In this document: positions 1 to 11,300 of the stretch, piece after piece
Layout: each line of letters starts with the position of its first letter
Position numbering within the stretch: position 1 is the stretch's first letter
From: Saccoglossus kowalevskii
Lineage: Eukaryota > Hemichordata > Enteropneusta > Harrimaniidae
Assembly: GCF_000003605.2 (NCBI RefSeq)
Contig: NW_003113980.1
Coordinates: forward strand, 21,845-39,071
Length of the DNA: 17,227 nucleotides
Direction: 5' to 3'
Translations under genes and position numbers: made by a program
Notes under the pieces: generated by a model
What the model saw: only the letters and a program-made list of their open reading frames with translations
The model's database searches: none
What the model was told of the DNA's origin: nothing

Positions 1-105
1 TTTTTTTATTTTTTATTATTACATGTATTTGACTTTATTGTATTTTATGTCAAGATCTCAAATGGGATACGATAGCAATAAAGATTTACTTACTTACTTA
101 CTTAC
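1..105 (+). mobile_element. 3' tail of a non-LTR retrotransposon with (TTAC)n end
   Basis: Left edge of the window. A T-rich stretch is followed by a segment with a polyadenylation-like AATAAA near 78, then five TTAC repeats at 86-105. That is the usual look of a degenerate LINE 3' end with a simple-repeat tail on the plus strand. It lies in the intron after exon 18. The remainder of the element is absent. In the gene's sense the tail reads (GTAA)n, i.e. stacked GTAAGT. Confidence 0.45.
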
Positions 106-299
106 AAATTTAAACGTCATATAAAAATTCATAGTAGCGCATGTACTGAATATTCAAAAATCTATGATCAAAATTATGATAAAATATACAGTAAATGCAT
201 ACTTGGAGATGTAAATAGAACAAATGTGGTCTCCCTTTTCATGTTTATCATCTTTTTTAAAATTTTCTAAATTCTATATCGAGATACAATTGAACATAC

Positions 300-471
300 C
301 AGTCCAGTATTTACACATAGCGGCTGAGCCAAGTGAGCAGTCAGTATCATCCCACGGACCCTGCGTTGTCATCTGAACACATCCCTCATATGGATCTTTA
401 CTAGGTTCAGCATCTCCCCATGCAGTAAATAACACAGGACTACCATCCGTCCATTTATACACACCATCAGA
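300..471 (-). CDS. Exon 18: CTLD6 C-terminal half (EPS, WDD)
   Basis: 172 bases, phase 0 in (attcacag), phase 1 out (CTG|GTATGT). It encodes SDGVYKWTDGSPVLFTAWG, then DAEPSKDPYEGCVQM, GPWDDTDC and AAMCKYWT. EPS replaces EPN and WDD replaces WND, so calcium/sugar binding may differ. The reading frame continues into an exon beyond the left edge of the window. Confidence 0.9.
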
Positions 472-3400
472 CTGTGAATAAAAAAATACATGTTTCACAC
501 CACAATAAGAATTGGTATCAATGTGCAAGGTCACATTGGTACCATGAATGTAATTCTCTGATTTAAAGATTACTTTTTGCCAGAAATGAAATTTTTTTTT
601 TTTTTAGATTGATTGTGTCTGAGACAGAAGGAAAAATAATTGAAATCAAAAAAAGCTTAAAAAAGAACTAGCATTTGCTGCAAGTATTGTAGACATATAA
701 AAAATATTCATCTTCTATTTGAGATGTACAACGTGAAAACAATGTGACCCACATTATTGAATTATAATACATACAGAAAATACATATACCGGTAGTTTTG
801 TGTGGTTTTCAGTCTAATTTATTCCAGAGCACCTCTACCACAAGTCCAATTTAAATCTGATTTTTTGAGATACCAATACCAGAAATTGGTTAATAATAAT
901 TAGATAATCATTATGCATGTTTTTCATTATAATACTAATAATTATAATACTATGGATTACCCCACAGCATCTATGAACCAATTTTCAAAGAAATGTGATG
1001 GATTAATTAATCCAATCCTGTATACCTGGTTGTTTATTACTTACCTCTAAGTCATTTAATCCAATCCAATCCAATCCTGTATACCTGGTTGTTTTTTACT
1101 AACCTCTAAGTCATTTAATCCAATCCTGTATACATGGTTGTTTATTACTTACCTCTAAGTCATTTAATCCAATTCAATCCTGTATACCTGGTTGTTTTTT
1201 ATTTACCTCTAAGTCATTTAATCCAATCCTGTATACCTGGTTGTTTATTACTTACCTCTAAGTCATTTAATCTAATCCAATCCTGTATACCTGGTTGTTT
1301 TTTATTTACCTCTAAGTCATTTAATCCAATCCTGTATACCTGGTTGTTTATTACTTACCTCTAAGTCATTTAATCCAATCCAATCCTGTATACGTGGTTG
1401 TTTTTTTATTTACCTCTAAGTCATTTAATCTAATCCTGTATACCTGGTTGTTTATTACTTACCTCTAAGTCATTTAATCCAATCCTGTATGCCTGGTTGT
1501 TTATTACTTACCTCTAAGTCATTTAATCCAATCCTGTATACATGGTTGTTTATTACTTACCTCTAAGTCATTTAATCCAATTCAATCCTGTATACATGGT
1601 TGTTTATTACTTACCTCTAAGTCATTTAATCCAATCATGTATACCTGGTTGTTTATTACTTACCTCCAGGTCATTTAATCCAATCATGTATACCTGGTTG
1701 TTTATTACTTTCCTCTAAGTCATTTAATCCAATCATGTATACCTGGTTGTTTATTACTTTCCTCTAAGTCATTTAATCCAATCATGTATACATGGTTGTT
1801 TATTACTTACCTCTAAGTCATTTAATCCAATCATGTATACCTGGTTGTTTATTACTTACCTCTAAGTCATTTAATCTAATCCAATCCTGTATACGTGGTT
1901 GTTTTTTTATTTACCTCTAAGTCATTTAATCCAATCCTGTATACCTGGTTGTTTATTACTTACCTCTAAGTCATTTAATCCAATCCAATCCTGTATACGT
2001 GGTTGTTTTTTACTTACCTCTAAGTCATTTAATCCAATCATATATACCTGGTTGTTTATTACTTACCTCTAAGTCATTTAATCCAATCATGTATACCTGG
2101 TTGTTTTTTACTAACCTCTAAGTCATTTAATCCAATCCTGTATACCTGGTTGTTTATTACTTACCTCTAAGTCATTTAATCCAATCATGTATACCTGGTT
2201 GTTTTTTACTAACCTCTAAGTCATTTAATCCAATCCTGTATACCTGGTTGTTTATTACTTACCTCTAAGTCATTTAATCCAATCCTGTATACATGGTTGT
2301 TTATTACTTACCTCTAAGTCATTTAATCCAATCCAATCCTGTATACCTGGTTGTTTATTACTTACCTCTAGATCATTTAATCCAATCCAGAATGGACTAC
2401 CGATTGATAACATATGGTATTCTATAAACGCATTCTCATACACATCCATTATACTGACTAATTCTGTCGAGTCTTGTTGGCATGACGACTGAGCTCCATT
2501 AAATGTATGGGATCCAGATAGAACTTTATAACAAGCATTCCAGTATTGAATGTAACCAGGTTTACAGTAATTGGGTGTGGTAACGGATGGAGAATACGAG
2601 GAGTCTGAAGAGTTGAAAGAACACGTACTTGGTTATAGTATGCGAATTAATAAAACAAGTGATATAACATGTTTTTTTTTACTCTATACTTATCTTTATA
2701 CTAAAAGTGACAAAAGAATCGCTGTAGTTCTTTAATAATCTGACACACATTTATGCTGAATATTTCTATGTCATTTTTTTTCTATGTTTTTTGTTTGTTT
2801 TTTAATAAGAGATGTATGAGCGTTTTCACTTTCTATATCCAGAGAAGATTTAATAATATTATACTACATATTATTTGTACAAGAATGAATACCATTTTTA
2901 AAAAAATATGGAGATCACAATGATTTCAGGGAAATTTGTAAACTATAATGGAAGAAGTTCAAAGCCAATTTTGTTGATATTCATTATAATTATGCATGCT
3001 CAAAGGAACCACAGTCTGTGGGACGGGTTATATGTAGTTTTCATGATTACTAGTTTTTATAAACATCAAAATATTTCAAAACATGCAATATTGTGTTATG
3101 GAAATCCTATTTGCATACACAATAAAGTCAAGATGCACAACGGTGATATTTATTAACAAAATAACATAGCAAGGACATTTATACCTTTATCAGCTTGGCA
3201 TATATAACCGGCCGTACTGCTACATGCAGCGTCATTCCACAGACCGCCATACGCACGGAAATGCAACTCTGTACAATCTTCCTGAAATGACACATGAATG
3301 CATGGTTACAATATATAAAGAACTCTGAAAACTAAATACTGAAAGTATAGTCATATCAAATTCATGATTAAATAATTATTTCTGATGTTAGATCAGAAAT

Positions 3401-5140
3401 TTTTACATAGGAAAAAAGTTTTACACAGATTAATTCATTTCAATAGACCATTTCACTGTATGACCCCACATTATGCGTGAAATTGATCTTTAAAACAGGA
3501 CAAGCAAAAACCATAGTGGCAATCTAATGCAATTTAACACAAGCATCTGTGGACCTTAACCAAGGTTCCATCAAAGTCGCATTTGTTAGAGAATGAATCT
3601 CGGCCAGTGGAATTGGCCTTCCCATTGAGTCGGTGGCACACTTAGGTGTTCAGCCTAAGGTAGGATTTGAATTTGGGTCTACCGATCATGAATCTGAAGC
3701 AACAACCACTATGCTACCAGTGACCGGCATCATAGTGTCATAGCGGTGTTAAAACATCACATATGATTTAACGCATGCAAAAATATTTTTGGGTACTTGT
3801 ACACTTAATGATGGACATTTGATGATAAACTTTGATGATGTACGAGTACCTAAACACCATAATCCTTTCTAAAAGATATGCAGTTCGCCATTGATATTCA
3901 AGTTCAAAATAATATCATTTGATTTTCACAGGTAACATTTGGTCTACGCCTCTCACGCAATACCTGAGATCTCACAGTAAACGAAAAATCACTTATTGAG
4001 TGAAGAAACCAAACACTGTTGCATTTATTTCCATCATATTTATCAAATGAGTTCAATTAAATCTGGGATGAGCATATTTGATGGTCAGGCTGCATGGGTT
4101 GTAGAATTTGTAAATTTATACATATAACAAAGGAAGAGAACCAGTACTAACCACATCTCCACCATTAGGTTCACCTTCTGCCCAATTGACGAATTTGACC
4201 TCGGATCCATCAGACCATCGGAACTGACCTTCCCAAGCTACATCGTTAAGACCAATCCACATAGCGTAATCAATGTCACGAAGACGACTTGTAATGTATG
4301 CTGTAATTACAACAGAATGAAATTGCATATTCAGTTAAAATGGTTATCATAGTGAGTATTACTACTTGTATAAAACATGTGTTTTAAATTAATATGGTAC
4401 ATTAGGTTTTTACACAGGTTAAACAGTTAAACCTTTGGATAGATAAAGTGGGCGTTACAGATTGGTGGTCTTTTTATGGAGGTTGGATTATTTCTTTATA
4501 GATAATACATTTGATATAATATTTGTCCAGAAAATAATGAGATGGAGCTGTTGGAACAAAAACACAATTATTTGAATTGATAAAAATCAAATAAATTTGA
4601 CTTGAATTTTTTTTTTAAATAGAATTATGATTAATATTTTTTAATTGTCTCTAAACAAAGGTGAATCTGCATAAGTATTGAGGAAAGGGTGGCCACATAA
4701 GACAGGTGGTCGTTATACACAGTTTATTCATAGTATGTTATTTTAGGAACTGCCTACAAATGGGTACTGTATTACAGACAGATGGTTCTTATAGAAAGGA
4801 GGTCACTAACAGGTTTGACTGTATAGTGCTAACAATTTACCTTGCTGTTCCTTGCTATGAATTGTAGCCAGATCGCCGCCATCATTTCGGCATCTTTCCC
4901 GCGCAGTGTCCCAATCAACAACATCGGATGCTGATTGTCCATGGAAGGAGTAACACTTGTTATTATGTTGCAGAAATCCCGGTGGACAATACGCATCATA
5001 AACAGGGGTAGTTACTGCTGATGTAATCGGGTTTATATCACTCATATGTTTCTTGCATGCAAATGACAATCGATCACCACAGTTATTGTCATTCCACATA
5101 CCATCTTGTAAATAAATAAATAAATAATAATCAAAATGAA

Positions 5141-5183
<43 letters not shown>

Positions 5184-5257
5184 ATGAATGAATGAATGAA
5201 TGAATGAATGAATAAATAAATAATCAAAATGAATGAATAAATAATAATCAAAATGAA

Positions 5258-5312
<55 letters not shown>

Positions 5313-8300
5313 ATTTCATACAAAATACCGTTTTAACAAAAATTAATTTTACAATGATATGTGATAATAGCTAGAAACATGCATGGCCATGACAAAAAAT
5401 CACCATGATTTCCTAGAAAGTTATAAAGATCAAATATTAAATATAAATCATATTGTAATCAATTTTATGAGTGGAATGACAATTTTATTAGCCATTTATA
5501 ATTAGCATATAACCAAGGTATGACTTTACCAGATGTTCTAATTTCCACACACTGTTCTGATTGATGGGCATCATTTGGTTCATTTGGCGCCCAGTTAGTA
5601 TACGTCAAGGCACTGGAATCACTCCATCTATATTCAAATAATAACAAATTATGAATATACATATGGCAAATGAAACTAAGCATTAGTAAAGCCATGAGAC
5701 CTAGTAATAATAATATGAGGTTATTACAAGAATACCTCAAAGTATGCACGAAGACAGTACAGCTGGAGTATCGACCGTCATGCAGCAGAGGTCGATGCGC
5801 GGCATACTGTCTTCAAACATCACCTTATAATCACATTATTCTTTCTAAATACCTACTTCGTATAAATATGGTCAAATAAATAAATATCTCATATAATAAG
5901 ACAACAATATGTCCTACTTGTTGCGAAGAATCCATCAAACTATTAACTCACACGTATTCAGTTGCTGCACTATTTTCTCTAAGACCAATCCATCCTGCCC
6001 AGGCACCTCTTTGACCAAGCTGAAAGAAAAACACAGTCTCCGGTGATCGAAAAACAAACATTGGGAAAACAGAACATATTATTGTTGACTATTAAAAACA
6101 CAAGACCCAGAATGACACACATACATGTAGCTCATTGACAATTTGTTTTTTTCTCAATCCTTTTCCAGCAAAACAAGAGTAAATTTGTACTGCAAAATGC
6201 AATATGTGTCATCTGCGGGAATTCAAAAGTCATCCAATCTGTGTCAAATAGAAATGATATATTCAAGATACACTGGACTCATTCACTGATATAAACACTG
6301 CTGCATCAATTGAATGTTTTGCAATTGGTATGTAACAGAATGTAACTTACACCATAGTGAATAAGCTGCTGCTCTTCTTGACTGTGTATGGATGCTAAGT
6401 AGGACGCATGTGCGTTACAGAAACTATTAGCGTCTTGCCAGCTATCCAGGCCTTCACTTGATGACACACTAACATAGTAGCAATAGTCATTGTACAGATA
6501 CCATTCTAAATCGGAACCACACAGAGGGGCTAGAATTTGAAACAGATTTTAAACTTTAACACTACATTTCATGGCAAAGTTTTATTACCGGTACCTTACA
6601 CACACAAAAACTTACTGTAAAGGGGTTAGTTATTCCCTGGGTTTTAATTTTGCTTATTTCACTGACTAAAAAATGCGCTAAATTAAAACCCAGTGAATAT
6701 GTAAAATTTAGCATAGAACACATTATCTAAATGATAAAACCGTGAATTTAGAACCTACTGAATATGCCTGAAATGCTAAATCAGCAAAATTTAAACCCAG
6801 TGAAAATTAGTCATTTTACAGTGTTCCATAATTTTCAAAACATTTGCCCAAAAAAATGAATATCAAAATGCTACATCAAATTTTGGCGGGAAAACTGTTA
6901 ATATGCAAAAAGATAACACTCATAACATACTGTCTGATTTGCGAAAATAGTCATCATCATAACACTAGAGGTCACACATCCTGGTATCCTGGTATGAAAC
7001 ATTTATTTCAAATAATATACCTCCATTTTAGCACGGTTAATTTATTTTTGGATTTTAATGACAATTGACTGCTTGAATTTTACAGGAATGATGCTGACCA
7101 CCCAAGTAAGTACCAGAATATCTGGTCTTTAGGGGTCAACTATAAGACTTGGATTTCAAGAAAATGAACTCACATCTTGTAGCATCAGGAACTGGGAATT
7201 TAGTTACCGGTGGAACACCTGAAATTAGTAAACAAAATTAGTTATTAAACATGTTTGTGATTTAATTATATTAGGTTCATGAAATAAAGTTCTCACAAAC
7301 TTCTTTTCAAAAAAAACAAACTTTTCAGGACTACCAAAGTAGTTTGTTCTTTTCAAAATTGATGCAGGACTGTTAAAAATTGTACTTATAGAGATGTATA
7401 TATCAATGTTAATCAGACACAAATCCCTATTGCATCACATGATCAGAATCGTCAATTGCATTCTTACTTTAATATCAACTTTTCAGTTAATTCTCACCTT
7501 TTGGTATTTTACAAATCCAGTTCCTAGGACGGTCACACACTTGATCATTCCAGCTTTTTGATTCATGAAAGAACACCTCAATACAGTTAGCGAGTGTACC
7601 ACCGTTAGGTTCACCATCATGCCAGTCTACATAATTCACAGCTGATCCATCACTCCAGACAAAACCTATACATCAAGTCAAATAATTAAAAAAATTTAAT
7701 ATGAAATAATGTTGTTGACCAATAACCAAAAACTAAATTTCACAGATTTTATGGACTTTTACGATATTTATATGGCATTGTTTTATGCTGTACTAAGAAA
7801 ATCTAAATGAAAAAGTCATGATTATGGAAATTCTACAGCTATTTATCACAAGTGAATCTATACTGGTTTGTCTAGAAAAAAAAAAATTGACAATATAGCA
7901 ACTCTAGCTATGACATACATGTACGATGCAGAAAGATGATCAATGTCTAATAAACTTGCATTCAAACTTCAAGTTGCTCAAAGAAGCATGGAAAGAGCAA
8001 TGCTGAATACTGTAAAATGACTAATTTTCATTGGGTTTAAATTTTGCTGATTTACAATTTCAGGCATATTCAGTGAGTTTTAATTCATGGTTTTATCATT
8101 TAGATAATGTGTTCTATGCTAAATTTACATATTCACTGGGTTTTAATTTAGAGCATTTTCCAGAAGAGAATGGGTTAGGGAGCAAATGAAAGTTGTAGAC
8201 ATCATAGCGAAGGTGAAATCATTGGAGTGGGAGTGGGCAGGTCACATAGAGAGGAAGGCAGATAACCAATGAGAAAAAAGTGCATGGAATTGACACGATT

Positions 8301-11300
8301 GGTGGAATGGCGAGAGAAGAAAACTGAAAAAGAAAAGGAGAGACAATATAGAAGAGGGGTTAATTGGATGAATAGAACTGAAGATAGATTATGCTGGAAA
8401 CGAATGGGTAGGCTACTGGCCTGTAGTGGCCTGAACGGCTGACGAGGATCATGGATGTATGTTGATGAATCTGATGGTAAAAAGGTTTCATTGTATATCA
8501 AATTTGGTTTATTACACATGGTGGAAAAATCATATATACAGTTATAAGAAAGTTAATTATAACTCATGGTTTCACATATTATTGGGAAATTCCGCCGAAT
8601 ATTTCAGCAAAATATTTTGAACATTGTAAAAAAGTTCCAAACAAGCAGCCTCTCGGCTGAGATAGCTCCGCTGTTAGCAATGCACATTTCAATTAAAGAA
8701 CAGAAATGATCATTAGAAAATTAACAATATACATAGTATCAATGCAATGGGACTTGCTGTTTTCAACAAGAGTTCAAAAATATCATTTTTCACCATAAAT
8801 GATTGTGGTTTTTAACAATATCACTTTTTACCAAAAATGACAAAAATATTCACCAAAATTAGAAAATTAAAGATATCATGAAATGAACAAATTTGAGAGT
8901 GGTCCACATGTAGTACCTATATATGTAATATCAAAGCAATTGGACTTGCAGTTTTTAACAAGAAATTGAAAATATCACTTTTTAACAAAAATGACAAAAA
9001 TATTCACCAAAATTAGAGAATTGAAGATATGACCATAAAATGAACAAATCTAAGAGAGGTCTACCCAAGGTACATATACACCAAGTATCAAAGCATTCAG
9101 GCTTGTAGTTTTCAAGAAGAAGTCTAAAAAGTAAAACATTGACACGGACGCCAGACGACGACGGACAATCACTCATATGATAAGCTCCGCTCGACAAAGT
9201 CGACAGCGGAGCTAAAAAACCATCTAAAATAGTGTAAAAAATTCAATAATTTATAAAGCAACACTGGCTGTAACTTTCAGTATTTATTCTCTGGTTTTTT
9301 ACTTGAAATCCATTTTTGTCAACTCAGAGATTACGATACAAGATGACAACTTACCGGGGGTTGAGGGCAAAATGTCCAAAACGTCACATCCGAGGGGGCT
9401 AAGCTTCCCTTTGATAGCCTCTCACTGATGAATTATGTGTGATTTCGTGTGTCATAATTTTCTACAGTTACCTTTATGTGACCCAGATTTCAATGAAATG
9501 ACAACTATCTAACCATTAGTTTTTAAATCGAATTTTATGTGACATTAAAAATGTTCAAAATCACAATTATTGTGTTTTAATGGTACAAATGACACAATTT
9601 TGTGAGCCAATAAACAATGGGTAACATTATGGGTAACTTTATTTTATTTAGAATAAAGATACTTAATTCTGATAAGATGCCAATGTGACACTACATGTAA
9701 ATAGTGCTAAGCTTACCTGATTCATCTTCAACATCATTTAATCCTATCCAAAAAGCATTAGCCCAGTCACTGCAAAAACAAACAAATAATTTGTTCTGGT
9801 TGTACTAATTAACATTCAGAAGTATTCAGAATATCCTAAATAAAATGTGCTATGGAAATTTATCACACAAAACAATAATTTGGGTTTTCCATAGTGTTGC
9901 AAGTCAGGGCCATGAAATATACACAAAATTAATAAAAGTTATACAAGTTATACTAAATCTTTTTTTTAATAAGTATTTTAACAGAATGAATCATTACTGC
10001 CATACTCACTTAACTCCTGATTTCTCCCATACATGTAGTTCTTCCTCGGCGCTATGGAAACTAGCTAAATCACCACCCTGTTGTTGACAACGCTCCAAAG
10101 CATCACTCCACATTAAACGATCTTCTTCAAGACTGTATTCTTCAATCTAAACAGCAATGATAGTCAAATCAATCATTTTTTTCCTTTTAATACTGTAATT
10201 CAATAAATTGTCATTGCTAGAAATTTTGACAGTTTGATTAGGGCATTCATGATCAAGGAAAGTATTTTCACAAAAGTCACTACATAGTTTTGCCTCAAAA
10301 CTGAAAAAAATTAACTTGACATGCATTGGTGACAAAAGTTTTAGCAAATGATGTATGAACACTTGGAAAAAAGTCGTTAGGGACTAATTATTGCATCTCT
10401 CAATTGAAGTAATTATACTTACCAGAAAGCAGCTATCACCATATCCAATCCACCCAGCTGAACAGCCTGCATCAGATGGGGTAGTTTTCGGCTCAGGTGG
10501 TGGCAAAGTATATCCATTCTTCAATCGCTCACATATATAATGCATTGAATCACCACACGGCGTGCCATACCATAGACCAGCAAGTGTTCCTGATGTTACG
10601 GAAACACAATCTCCAGTACGCGAGTCTAAAACAACAAAACATAATAAAAGTATGAATACCTTGCCCATGCTATTGTCAAATAACAATTCTGTTAAAGAAA
10701 ATGTAACAAAACAGGATCACTTTCATGTTTCGCAGAGTACACTTTTTTGAGATTTCATTGGCCATCATCGTACATTGTTAAGAAAGCTGCACCCCCTAAT
10801 CTTATAAATCCTTGATAATATATCAGCTGAGAAGCTTGTAATACAAATAGCTAAAATATGGGGTGTTTGTGTCCTCACAAAAAAAGAAAATTTGTCCTTC
10901 TAAAAGTCAAATTATCTGCCCAAGGGCACAAATGCCCATATTTGGTTAGCTATATATGATATATTTACTTCCATTTGCTTTGGTTAAACAGCGCACTCAT
11001 TTTATCATTGGGTACCCCCACTTGGTGTTATTGCATGCCAAAATAACATATAATTACTAGCAGTGTAGAAATACACTGTATTCTCCCAAACAGCAGGCAT
11101 TGGGGTTTTTAAACTCAGATTGATTGATGGGAAGAGACATTAACCCACCTAGCAGGTAAAAAAGTACATGTACATTTGTAGAAACTACCAGAAAACTACT
11201 CTGGTTGATGAACTACCCGATGAATGCATAAACTACCACTGACTAAGTTGGTTGATCAACTACCCAGTGCATGTACAAGTACCAGAAAACTTACCAGGTT

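Noticed and set aside
1134-1364. Plus-strand ORF with repeated Leu/Phe/Tyr-rich units.
   Set aside because: It is a translation of the 49-bp minisatellite.
1003-2393. CRISPR-like array, because of regular 49-bp repeats.
   Set aside because: The whole unit repeats with no unique spacers, in a eukaryotic intron.
2908-3156. Plus-strand 82-residue ORF, and similar isolated ORFs at 5670, 6844, 7225, 9845, 10147 and 15599.
   Set aside because: No domain, composition or splice context supports coding. They lie in introns or antisense to exons.
3661-3727. A functional tRNA gene on the minus strand.
   Set aside because: Box A is fair but box B is mutated and a non-tRNA body follows, so a SINE head is the better reading.
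5042-5323. Minus-strand ORF full of LFIY repeats.
   Set aside because: It is the AAAT microsatellite read in a frame different from exon 14.
5465-5749. Whole 94-residue minus-strand ORF as one coding exon.
   Set aside because: Only 5530-5627 is CTLD-like and flanked by matching splice sites. The ends are intron read-through.
8202-8519. Minus-strand 105-residue ORF.
   Set aside because: It is antisense to the plus-strand LINE remnant, whose WEWAGHI and MERA motifs explain the sequence.
10384-10686. Minus-strand ORF that starts MGKVFILLLCFVVLDSR and runs into exon 6, resembling a signal peptide.
   Set aside because: The hydrophobic part is a translation of the intron polypyrimidine tract before a good acceptor at 10626, and the exon 5 to 6 phase fit (making QPD) is exact. 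An alternative short secreted form would need RNA evidence.
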